A stretch of 6,508 bases of DNA from Thermoplasmata archaeon (GCA_021835185.1 JAKBQO010000086.1:1-6508); one strand, 5' to 3'. Counted from the first letter of the stretch, positions 1 through 5,462 are shown. The notes: generated from the sequence alone by a model not told the origin. Program-made: numbers and translations.

Positions 1-657
1 TATTTTGGCACCAGGTGCTATAGCATGTGCCCACTCTACATCAATAGCTGTTTCAGAAGCCCACTGGGAATTTGTAGATGTTATTGCGCCTTCAGGGGTT
101 GTTACTGTAAGATTTATTGGAGGCAACCCGGTTTTATTGTCGAAAACACTAACATCATAGTTAAGTGTCGGGTCTCCGTAGGCGTCAACAATAACTATTG
201 TAGTATTATTTCCATAATAACCCTCATTATGTGTATAATTTATATCATATGCATTGTAGATATTTGATGGTAAATATGGCCTGGCCTGATAGGATGGATT
301 TTGAATATACGGAATGAAATCATTAGAATTATTGAATGTAAAATATGTTATACCTAGTGTGCGGTTAAGCTCACTGAAAACATAGGATATTGTGCCCTTC
401 TGCGTTGAATCGTTGACATTCAGGAGATTCCCATAATAACTGTATGGAATGCCTGTTGAATTTAGCTGGTTTCCTACGTATGATTTGAGGCCAGTAGGTA
501 CGTAAGCCATTATAGTTTGAGATGTGGAATTTTTATTATCAGAATTGTTTACAGGACTAATTACAGGATTCTGGGCTGTATCCAGAATTGCAAGTGATGA
601 AATAACGAGTATAAAAATTAATGTGACTGTAAGTAATTTCTTTATAGGATATTCCAT
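1..657 (-). CDS. Secreted sedolisin-type (S53) acid serine peptidase, N-terminal part
   Basis: Incomplete: the frame is open from the ATG at 657 down to base 1 (219 residues), and the C-terminal part lies outside the window. Residues 1-29 look like a signal peptide (KK near the N-terminus, then a hydrophobic stretch). Residues about 45-130 fit the S53 activation pro-domain. From about residue 134 the catalytic domain begins, with the S53-typical VDAYGDP (157-163) and the ETAIDVEWAHAIAPGA block (202-217). E202 and D206 match the Glu and Asp of the sedolisin Glu-Asp-Ser triad; the Ser is beyond the edge. Sedolisins/kumamolisins are self-activating endopeptidases that work at acid pH, so extracellular protein digestion by an acidophile is the likely role. 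About ten N-x-S/T sequons are present, suggesting an exported glycoprotein. The start is the first ATG after an in-frame stop, with a TATA box 26-27 nt upstream. Family call is firm; exact specificity is unknown. Confidence 0.85.
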   Translation of the reverse strand, partial: MEYPIKKLLTVTLIFILVISSLAILDTAQNPVISPVNNSDNKNSTSQTIMAYVPTGLKSYVGNQLNSTGIPYSYYGNLLNVNDSTQKGTISYVFSELNRTLGITYFTFNNSNDFIPYIQNPSYQARPYLPSNIYNAYDINYTHNEGYYGNNTTIVIVDAYGDPTLNYDVSVFDNKTGLPPINLTVTTPEGAITSTNSQWASETAIDVEWAHAIAPGAKI

Positions 658-680
658 ATACTTCTTGAAATTAATCCTCG

Positions 681-687
681 TTTAAAA
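681..687 (-). promoter_or_regulatory. TATA box for the S53 peptidase gene
   Basis: On the minus strand this reads TTTTAAA, centred about 26-27 nt before the ATG at 657. That is the spacing expected between an archaeal TATA box and the transcription start, so the mRNA would be leaderless or nearly so. No Shine-Dalgarno is seen before the ATG. Confidence 0.5.
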
Positions 688-745
688 ACTTAATGACATT
701 ATTTTCATAAAAAATTAAAATTTAACTGCATGCTAAAGAAAAAGA

Positions 746-752
746 TTTTAAA
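746..752 (+). promoter_or_regulatory. TATA box for the small surface protein gene
   Basis: TTTTAAA centred 26 nt before the ATG at 775 predicts a leaderless transcript. It lies back to back with the divergent S53 promoter in the 117-bp gap 658-774. The two boxes are about 65 bp apart, so both genes could share upstream regulatory DNA. Confidence 0.5.
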
Positions 753-774
753 CCTAAATTAATATACAGGATAA

Positions 775-1323
775 ATGAAAAAGTATCTTCCAGCTATCAT
801 AGTTATAATTTCACTTGTTATGGTTATGGCTCCATTTGCCTCCTCAGCATCCCCTGTAACATTGCCAGCTGCCCCCACATCTCTGCCGTCAATCAGTTAT
901 AATTATAATGGTACAAATGAATCTATATCAGATTCAAACTGGACGGCTTTCTTTTCATCTGTAATAGACAACACGCACTATGTGAAATACAGTTTCAATA
1001 CATCAACCCAGTGTTTAATAGTTTATGATCTAAGCTATACAGGGATGAATCCCTACGGGCTTCAGTTTATAAATGCATTATCAGGCATAGGAACACCTAC
1101 ATTAAAAAATATGACCCTGGCTTTCAATGAAACGAAAAACATGTCTTCGCAGGTTAAGGGATATACAGACATCGAGGCATTAAATGCAGGTGCTTATCCA
1201 GGATTTTCATTCTCTAAACCAGTAGTTAAGCCCTTATCTACTCAATATCTGTATGTTGGAATATTTGTTGCAATAATTGCAGGCATGATAGCTCTGTATT
1301 ATGTGTTTAACAGGAAAAAGTAA
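775..1323 (+). CDS. Small exported, C-terminally membrane-anchored protein of unknown function
   Basis: I do not recognise a family. The 182-residue product has an N-terminal signal-peptide-like segment (residues 1-25, KK then a long hydrophobic run ending in ASSAS), an external domain of about 130 residues and one C-terminal transmembrane helix (about 159-177) followed by a short basic tail (NRKK). This predicts a type I protein with its body outside the cell. The external domain carries seven N-x-S/T sequons (N45, N48, N55, N75, N112, N118, N122), three of them clustered at 112-122, and a single cysteine (C80). The heavy potential glycosylation fits a surface protein of a wall-less acidophilic archaeon. 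It could be an envelope component, a solute-binding or adhesion protein, or a partner of the divergent S53 peptidase, but no sequence motif decides this. The start is supported by the signal peptide and by a TATA box 26 nt upstream. Confidence 0.8.
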   Translation: MKKYLPAIIVIISLVMVMAPFASSASPVTLPAAPTSLPSISYNYNGTNESISDSNWTAFFSSVIDNTHYVKYSFNTSTQCLIVYDLSYTGMNPYGLQFINALSGIGTPTLKNMTLAFNETKNMSSQVKGYTDIEALNAGAYPGFSFSKPVVKPLSTQYLYVGIFVAIIAGMIALYYVFNRKK

Positions 1324-1350
1324 TATCCAACTAAACCATATTTATAAGCT

Positions 1351-1905
1351 ATGAAAAAGATTGTGGTGGGAATAACTGGAGCATCCGGAACTGCCCTGGG
1401 AGTAAAATTTCTTGAAAACATAAAAGATATGGAAATTCACCTGGTAATGTCAGAAAGTGCAAAGAAGGTTATGAAACTTGAATCAGACTATTCTATAGAT
1501 TATATTAAAAGCCTTGCAGATTATTATTATCACGATTCAGATATAGCTGCTAGAATTAGCTCAGGGAGCTTTCTCTTTGATACATTTGTAGTGATCCCCT
1601 GTTCTTCATCTACCCTGGCTAAAATTTCAGCAGGCATATCAGATACACTTATAACGAGAGTGGCTACAGTAGCTATGAAAGAAAGACGTAGATTTATAGT
1701 GGTGCCAAGAGAAATGCCATTCAGCACGATAATGCTTGAGAACATGCTGAAACTGTCAATGAATAATGTGATAGTAGCACCGGCTGTTCCCGGATACTAC
1801 AATAAGCCATCAAGCGTGGAAGACCTTTTGAATTTTGTAGTGGCAAGGGTGCTTGACCTTGCAGGGATAAAAAATGATATATCGCCACGGTGGAGAGATG
1901 AATAA
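1351..1905 (+). CDS. ubiX: UbiX-family flavin prenyltransferase
   Basis: UbiX joins a dimethylallyl group from dimethylallyl phosphate to FMN, making the prenylated FMN cofactor of UbiD-type (de)carboxylases. At 184 residues it has the usual family length. Visible hallmarks are the N-terminal flavin-binding GITGASGTALG (7-17), IPCSSSTLAKISAG (82-95), the KERRRFIVVPRE block (110-121) that binds the phosphate and flavin, and a C-terminal RW (180-181). The GITGASG motif directly after MKK fixes the start. No UbiD partner is in the window. In archaea the cofactor may serve menaquinone synthesis, aromatic acid decarboxylation or, in many lineages, the UbiD-like step of the modified mevalonate pathway; Thermoplasmatales are thought to use a different mevalonate route, so a UbiD elsewhere in the genome is expected. 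A weak TAATAT box lies 27 nt upstream. The downstream Mut7-C gene overlaps by 8 nt, implying co-transcription. Confidence 0.92.
   Translation: MKKIVVGITGASGTALGVKFLENIKDMEIHLVMSESAKKVMKLESDYSIDYIKSLADYYYHDSDIAARISSGSFLFDTFVVIPCSSSTLAKISAGISDTLITRVATVAMKERRRFIVVPREMPFSTIMLENMLKLSMNNVIVAPAVPGYYNKPSSVEDLLNFVVARVLDLAGIKNDISPRWRDE
1889..1895 (+). promoter_or_regulatory. Shine-Dalgarno of the Mut7-C gene
   Basis: GGTGGAG inside the last codons of ubiX, 2-5 nt before the ATG at 1898 depending on register. It is complementary to the 3' end of archaeal 16S rRNA. It decides the start in favour of 1898 and is what an internal operon gene needs, in contrast to the leaderless first genes elsewhere in the window. 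Confidence 0.6.
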
Positions 1906-2344
1906 ATTTATGGCTGACCATATGCTTGGCAGGACATGCAAATGGATGAGGATAATGGGATATGATACAGGTTATCCGCAGTGCCATTCCGATAATGATA
2001 TACTTAAAAAATGCAAGGAGGAAAACCTTATACTGCTCACAAGGGATTACGAGTTTTATAAAAGGTATAGCAATTCCATATTCCTTGACAGCCCTGATTT
2101 TAAGGAGCAATTAAAGCAGGTAGTAACTATGTTTCCACCTGATCGTGAATTGTTTTTCTCAAGATGCCCAGAATGCAATACTATACTTCAGACTGTTAAA
2201 ACTGAAACAATGGGGCCCGGCTATGATCTTGTAAAATCCAGATATGACACTGTTAAATTTTGTCCTGGATGCGGAAAATATTACTGGGAAGGTTCCCATT
2301 ATTCCAGAATATTGTCACAGCTCAACAATATAATAAAAGGTTAA
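1898..2344 (+). CDS. Mut7-C RNase domain protein with zinc ribbon
   Basis: This is a 148-residue member of the Mut7-C family (formerly DUF82): a PIN-like ribonuclease fold followed by a zinc ribbon, named after the C-terminal domain of the animal exonuclease Mut-7. The opening F-M-A-D-H-M-L-G-R (4-12) matches the family pattern. Candidate metal-binding acids are D7, D32 or D34, and D50 in LLTRDYEF. The ribbon cysteines are C90/C93 and C122/C125. I chose the ATG at 1898 rather than the upstream in-frame ATG at 1874 because it places D7 where the family has it and because a GGTGGAG Shine-Dalgarno (1889-1895) sits just before it. It overlaps the end of ubiX by 8 nt and is followed 31 nt later by pelota, so it probably lies in one transcript with both. 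RNase activity is inferred from the fold; the RNA substrate is unknown. Confidence 0.88.
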   Translation: MNKFMADHMLGRTCKWMRIMGYDTGYPQCHSDNDILKKCKEENLILLTRDYEFYKRYSNSIFLDSPDFKEQLKQVVTMFPPDRELFFSRCPECNTILQTVKTETMGPGYDLVKSRYDTVKFCPGCGKYYWEGSHYSRILSQLNNIIKG

Positions 2345-2367
2345 ATTTTTTAATCAAATATGAAATT

Positions 2368-2372
2368 AGGTG
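2368..2372 (+). promoter_or_regulatory. Shine-Dalgarno deciding the pelota start
   Basis: AGGTG, 3 nt before the TTG at 2376. It supports TTG initiation in a transcript arriving from ubiX and Mut7-C, although the spacing is short. An alternative is leaderless initiation at the GTG (2370), whose first base lies inside this motif, from the AT-rich box at 2341-2353, about 23-26 nt upstream. Confidence 0.4.
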
Positions 2373-2375
2373 TTA

Positions 2376-3398
2376 TTGAAAATAATAGAAGATAACCCTA
2401 AAGAATCAAAATTGGTTCTTATGATAAATACTATAGATGATTTATGGTATTTAAAGAATATACTTGACAGGGGCGATCAGATTATTACATCGGTTTTCAG
2501 GCGCCAGGAACAGAATGCCGATTTAAATAGATCAAAAGCCACAGAAAGGAAGAAAATAAATATAACGTTAAACGTTGAAAAAATAGATTTTCTTCCCTAT
2601 ACGGATAATCTCAAAATTCTCGGTGAAATACTGGAAGGTGAAAATTCCGGCAGCCATCAATCCGTAATGATAGGCGTAGATGATGAAATAACTATTATAA
2701 AGACCCTGGATTCTGGAGAAAGGGGATTCCTCAATGAAGCTGTAGAGAATTATTATAAAAACAGTATAGTGTTTGTTTCACTGGATGATGAATCATGCAT
2801 CATAGCGTTGATGAAATCATATGGCATCCAGGAAATAGCAGATATATCTTCTAAAAAATCAGGTAAGGATTATGGTTCAAATGGTGAAGATCCTGGATAC
2901 TATAAAGAAATAATTGCATCTATAAAAAATATAAAAAATCCTGCGTCAATAATCATACTTGGCCCGGGATTTGAACACACAAAGTTATACAAAAAAATAA
3001 TGGATGACCCGTTTTTCAATGGAATAGCACTTCACGATTTTCCGGAAACGGATAATGGAAAACGTGGCATATATGAATTTATGGCTGATAAAAAATCAGG
3101 CGATATTTTAAAAGGTGCCAGGCTGGCTGCAGATGAAAAGCTTATAGAGAATTTTCTCATTAATTTAAATAAAACAGGGTTAAGCATATATGGATATGAT
3201 GAACTTGTTAAGTATTCCAGAATGAATATGGTCGAGGATATTCTTATATCTGAATCAAAATTCAAAGACCCTGAAACCAGGAAACTTCTCAATGAGGCAA
3301 CAGGAATCAATATACATGTTATTAGCGATTACACAGAATCCGGTGATATAATAAAACAATTTGGTGGTTATTGCGGAATATTGAGATATAAATACTAA
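2376..3398 (+). CDS. pelA: Archaeal Pelota (Dom34), ribosome-rescue / mRNA surveillance factor
   Basis: Pelota enters the A site of stalled ribosomes with aEF1A and, with ABCE1, splits them; it lacks the peptide-release motif of aRF1, to which it is related. All three domains are visible: an N-terminal Sm-like domain (about 1-130) with KIIEDN (2-7), DDLW (21-24) and GSH (92-94); a central domain with GPGFE (196-200); and an L7Ae-like C-terminal domain (about 255-340) ending in FGGYCGILRY. The length of about 340 residues is normal. Start choice: other Pelotas begin M-[KR]-I-[IL]-E-[ED], which aligns with the TTG at 2376. An AGGTG Shine-Dalgarno (2368-2372) lies 3 nt before that TTG. A GTG at 2370 would add two residues and would have to be leaderless, using the TTAAATTTTTTAA box at 2341-2353. 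The 3' end overlaps the convergent JAMM gene by 4 nt. Confidence 0.93.
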   Translation: MKIIEDNPKESKLVLMINTIDDLWYLKNILDRGDQIITSVFRRQEQNADLNRSKATERKKINITLNVEKIDFLPYTDNLKILGEILEGENSGSHQSVMIGVDDEITIIKTLDSGERGFLNEAVENYYKNSIVFVSLDDESCIIALMKSYGIQEIADISSKKSGKDYGSNGEDPGYYKEIIASIKNIKNPASIIILGPGFEHTKLYKKIMDDPFFNGIALHDFPETDNGKRGIYEFMADKKSGDILKGARLAADEKLIENFLINLNKTGLSIYGYDELVKYSRMNMVEDILISESKFKDPETRKLLNEATGINIHVISDYTESGDIIKQFGGYCGILRYKY

Positions 3399-3757
3399 AT
3401 GATATTAAGTTTTAACGGGTCTCCATTTCTCGTATATGCTGAAAAGTTATTCATATTATATGGATAACCCACTATTATATGAACAGGGCCGGTGTTGGAG
3501 AACATATGCAGGTCAGCATCTGATGGATGTGTATTGCCTGATGGATGCGAATGTACTGAGCCAACATATGAAAAATCAAGTGGCATGGTATATGTTCTGA
3601 ATATTACATGTACAGGGCCATTGATAGACCCCGGAACCAGTGCTATTTCATATATTATCTGGTGTTCTGCCCTTAGAAGGGCTCCAAATTCGTTCGGAAG
3701 TGCATCCCGGGATGCTTCCATAATCATCTTCAACGTTCTTTCTCTAATTGACCACAT
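3395..3757 (-). CDS. JAMM/MPN+ domain zinc metalloprotease (Mov34/JAB family)
   Basis: A compact 120-residue single-domain protein with a complete JAMM active site: E23 (in PNEFGALL), then H69-S-H71-P, S79 and D82, following the H-x-H-x7-S-x2-D rule, with the zinc ligands being H69, H71 and D82. Such proteins cleave isopeptide or peptide bonds. In archaea characterised relatives remove the ubiquitin-like SAMP modifiers or process ubiquitin-fold proteins, while other members act in cysteine and sulfur-carrier metabolism. All catalytic residues are present, so it should be active, probably in the cytoplasm since no signal peptide is seen; the substrate cannot be read from the sequence. The ATG at 3757 lies 14 nt inside the end of the NAD kinase gene, so the two are translationally linked. 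The TAG stop overlaps the pelota TAA tail to tail. Base composition matches its neighbours. Confidence 0.88.
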   Translation of the reverse strand: MWSIRERTLKMIMEASRDALPNEFGALLRAEHQIIYEIALVPGSINGPVHVIFRTYTMPLDFSYVGSVHSHPSGNTHPSDADLHMFSNTGPVHIIVGYPYNMNNFSAYTRNGDPLKLNII

Positions 3758-4559
3758 CTTTAATCAGTTTCTCCCTTAACCTGTCATAGAATGAATTTTT
3801 TAGCTCTATAAATGTCAGTCTTTCATCTGAAACCCTGATATCTATACGATCATTCCCGTTCACAACGGCTTCCCTCTGGCCATCTATTATTACCAGAGAG
3901 CTGAACCTGCCAATAATTTTTATTGTTATCTTGCTATCATCAGGGCACACAATGGGTCTGAGCCTTGAACCAAATGGTGCAATATAAGATATAACCATAG
4001 CCTTCAATGAAGGTATCAGTATAGGGCCACCTGCACTATATGAATATGATGTCGACCCGATAGGTGTTGCCACTATAACACCATCTGCACTTGTGTTTTC
4101 CATAAAGCGGTCGTTAATATAAACGCTAAATTTCCTTATCTTTGATATTCTTGCTGTATGTATGACAACATCATTTATGCCTTTCCCAAAAAGCTGGTCG
4201 TTTACATACACATTTAATTTCATTACTTCATATGTCTTGTAATTTCCCTTAATTAGATTATATATTGATTCTTCAATATTGCCGATTTCGACTTCAGAGA
4301 GGAATCCCAATCCGCCCACATTAATCCCCAGTATTTTTCCTCTGGAAAGTTGTGCAGTCCGGAGAATTGTTCCGTCACCCCCTACTACAATTATTATATC
4401 GGCATCAATGTCTTTGAAATTAACACCCTTCATGTTTAAGGCTTTTGCAAGTTTATCTTCAAGCACCAATTCCCAAGATTCCGGAATCAACTCTATTATG
4501 CGTCTTGCAATTTTTATGCATGAATGGCAATTGATTCTAGCTATAATTCCTATTTTCAT
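3744..4559 (-). CDS. nadK: NAD kinase
   Basis: Phosphorylates NAD at the 2' position of its adenosine ribose to give NADP, using ATP or, in some archaea, polyphosphate. The 271 residues cover the whole family fold. Visible motifs are the GGDG phosphate-donor motif (60-63, catalytic D62), GINVGGLGFL (78-87), the ND motif of the NAD site (129-130, in GINDVVI), and the glycine-rich GVIVATPIGSTSYSYSAGGP block (160-179). The C-terminal IDGQ (225-228) is also family-typical. The start is the first ATG after an in-frame TAA, and a TATATAA box about 27 nt upstream implies a leaderless mRNA. A CHSC motif at residues 11-14 is unusual to my eye and might bind metal or form a disulfide. The gene heads a two-gene unit with the JAMM protease, which starts within its last codons. 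Confidence 0.93.
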   Translation of the reverse strand: MKIGIIARINCHSCIKIARRIIELIPESWELVLEDKLAKALNMKGVNFKDIDADIIIVVGGDGTILRTAQLSRGKILGINVGGLGFLSEVEIGNIEESIYNLIKGNYKTYEVMKLNVYVNDQLFGKGINDVVIHTARISKIRKFSVYINDRFMENTSADGVIVATPIGSTSYSYSAGGPILIPSLKAMVISYIAPFGSRLRPIVCPDDSKITIKIIGRFSSLVIIDGQREAVVNGNDRIDIRVSDERLTFIELKNSFYDRLREKLIKDVVN

Positions 4560-4581
4560 TTACACACCGGTACTTTCATCT

Positions 4582-4590
4582 ATTATATAG
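4582..4590 (-). promoter_or_regulatory. TATA box of the nadK-JAMM unit
   Basis: CTATATAAT on the minus strand, centred about 27 nt before the nadK ATG at 4559: standard archaeal TATA-to-start spacing for a leaderless transcript. No Shine-Dalgarno precedes the ATG. Confidence 0.55.
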
Positions 4591-4640
4591 CATTTAATTA
4601 ATTTTATGCTTATTATTATAAAAATATGCGGTGTTAATAA

Positions 4641-4760
4641 ATTTATATGCCTTTTGCTTCTGCCATGCTTAGACGGAACACATAAGCGTTCCTAAACTGT
4701 TACACAGGCTCTGCTGGATTAATAATGTATTCAGGACTTATGCCTCAATATCTGTTAATC
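4641..4760 (+). other. Possible small RNA: orphan TATA box plus GC-rich hairpin island
   Basis: TTTATA at 4642-4647 resembles the promoter boxes of neighbouring genes but stands about 180 nt from the next ORF. About 25 nt downstream begins a stretch (roughly 4655-4720) that is about 47% G+C by hand count, against about 25% in the flanking DNA. It contains a hairpin, GGAAC (4675-4679) pairing with GTTCC (4688-4692), with an A-C mismatch, an inner C-G pair and an ATAA loop. In AT-rich archaea a GC-rich non-coding island behind a promoter often marks an RNA gene. I recognise no tRNA, box C/D, SRP or RNase P feature. The end is not defined. It might instead be a long 5' leader of the ACT-domain gene. 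Confidence 0.22.
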
Positions 4761-4769
4761 ATAAAATAG

Positions 4770-4779
4770 CACATATGTG
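4770..4779. promoter_or_regulatory. 10-bp palindrome upstream of the ACT-domain gene
   Basis: CACATATGTG is a perfect inverted repeat about 20 bp upstream of the TATA box at 4799-4806. This is where an archaeal activator, or a repressor contacting the pre-initiation complex, could bind. No regulator is identified, and a short AT-rich palindrome can arise by chance. Confidence 0.25.
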
Positions 4780-4798
4780 TATATTTTCAATGGCAATG

Positions 4799-4806
4799 AA
4801 TTTATA
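4799..4806 (+). promoter_or_regulatory. TATA box of the ACT-domain gene
   Basis: AATTTATA, centred about 24 nt before the ATG at 4827. This predicts a leaderless or nearly leaderless transcript for the ACT-domain gene. Confidence 0.5.
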
Positions 4807-4826
4807 CATGAATATAATGAAGATTT

Positions 4827-5393
4827 ATGGCAAAAGTATCTGATTCGGTAAAAGTGATAGTATCAAATAGTCTTATCTATTCAATGGCAATTTCAAGTGG
4901 TTTATGCAATTATACCAAAATAGCTGAAAATATAAAGGATAAAGTTGAGGCTATGACGGGAAAAAATGTAAAATTCAATACCATTGTGAAGGTTCTTGCA
5001 AATATGAAAACTGAAAAGCCAGAGTATACTGATGACCTCGAAATACTTAAGAGGTCTTCTCTCACAATAGAATATGAATACAGTATACTTTATTTTGATG
5101 ATATCAAAAAAATCCCGGAAAACTCTATCTTGGTTATGAAAGAGTCAAACATATACATATGCATAGCAAATACAGGGAATCAGCAGAGCAAGATTGCATT
5201 GATCAAAATAATACTCCCCAAACAGTCATCATTCACTCCAGGGCTTACCCTTCTAATAACCGATTATCTGATGACATATGGAATTAAATTTACAAATATA
5301 TACAGGCTGGATACTGAAATATGGATAATTATAGACAATTCAAATGCCGGAAAGGCATTATATCGCCTGAGTACACTCCTTCATGAAAATTAA
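4827..5393 (+). CDS. Archaeal protein of unknown role with helical N-terminal domain and ACT-like C-terminal domain
   Basis: The 188-residue protein appears to have two parts. The N-terminal 60-65 residues are helical, with SNSLIYSMAISSGLCNYTKIA (13-33), a pattern I associate with a group of uncharacterised archaeal proteins that pair such a region with an ACT domain. The C-terminal part, about 125-188, fits an ACT fold: a beta-strand (KIALIKIIL), the TPG turn (137-139), a helix, YGIKFTNIYR (151-160), a strand EIWIIID and a final helix. ACT domains bind amino acids or other small ligands and control enzymes or transcription. A ligand-responsive regulator is therefore plausible, but no DNA-binding motif is certain and no enzyme domain is present. 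No signal peptide or membrane segment is seen. It stands alone, with its own TATA box, a palindrome upstream and T-runs downstream. The start is the first ATG of the frame near the promoter; weakly conserved, so function remains open. Confidence 0.75.
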   Translation: MAKVSDSVKVIVSNSLIYSMAISSGLCNYTKIAENIKDKVEAMTGKNVKFNTIVKVLANMKTEKPEYTDDLEILKRSSLTIEYEYSILYFDDIKKIPENSILVMKESNIYICIANTGNQQSKIALIKIILPKQSSFTPGLTLLITDYLMTYGIKFTNIYRLDTEIWIIIDNSNAGKALYRLSTLLHEN

Positions 5394-5395
5394 TA

Positions 5396-5460
5396 ATTCA
5401 TAAATATGGATTTATTTTATAATTTTACATTATTATGAATAATTACGTTGAATTATGAAT
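5396..5460. repeat. Repeated TTATGAAT words before the exporter promoter
   Basis: TTATGAAT occurs at 5433-5440 and 5453-5460 as direct repeats exactly 20 bp apart, about two helical turns, and in inverted form (ATTCATAA) at 5396-5403. The last copy abuts the exporter's TATA box. This is the arrangement of a regulator-binding site, but the whole spacer is AT-rich and the words may recur by chance. Confidence 0.25.
5411..5426 (+). terminator. T-rich terminator after the ACT-domain gene
   Basis: Three short T-runs (TTTA, TTTTA, TTTTA) lie 18-33 nt after the stop codon. Archaeal RNA polymerase stops at such oligo-T tracts without needing a hairpin. The region is generally AT-rich, so the call is tentative. 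Confidence 0.35.
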
Positions 5461-5462
5461 AT

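Noticed and set aside
25..267. Plus-strand open frame of 80 codons
   Set aside because: Antisense to the S53 peptidase frame, which carries clear catalytic motifs; the translation is cysteine- and isoleucine-rich with no domain.
1337..1348. ATATTTATAAG as promoter of ubiX
   Set aside because: It is only about 8 nt from the ATG and would start transcription near 1369, inside the gene and after the conserved GITGASG codons begin.
1874..1897. N-terminal extension of the Mut7-C protein from an upstream ATG
   Set aside because: Adds eight residues not seen in the family and lacks a ribosome binding site; the ATG at 1898 has GGTGGAG directly before it.
1721..2110. Minus-strand open frame of 129 codons across ubiX and Mut7-C
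   Set aside because: Opposes two genes with firm family motifs; its product has no recognisable feature.
3492..3779. Plus-strand open frame of 95 codons opposite the JAMM gene
   Set aside because: Antisense shadow; the minus-strand frame has the complete JAMM active site.
4279..4590. Plus-strand open frame of 103 codons opposite nadK
   Set aside because: Antisense shadow of the NAD kinase GGDG region; its product is low-complexity in Ser/Pro/Ile with no motif.
4665..4685. Six-codon ORF (MLRRNT) as a leader peptide
   Set aside because: Too short to support, it overlaps the hairpin, and no attenuation structure or regulated downstream gene is close.
4560..4826. tRNA, box C/D RNA or CRISPR-type repeat in the largest gap
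   Set aside because: No T-loop-like GGTTCAAATCC, no TGATGA/CTGA pair and no regularly spaced repeats were found by eye.
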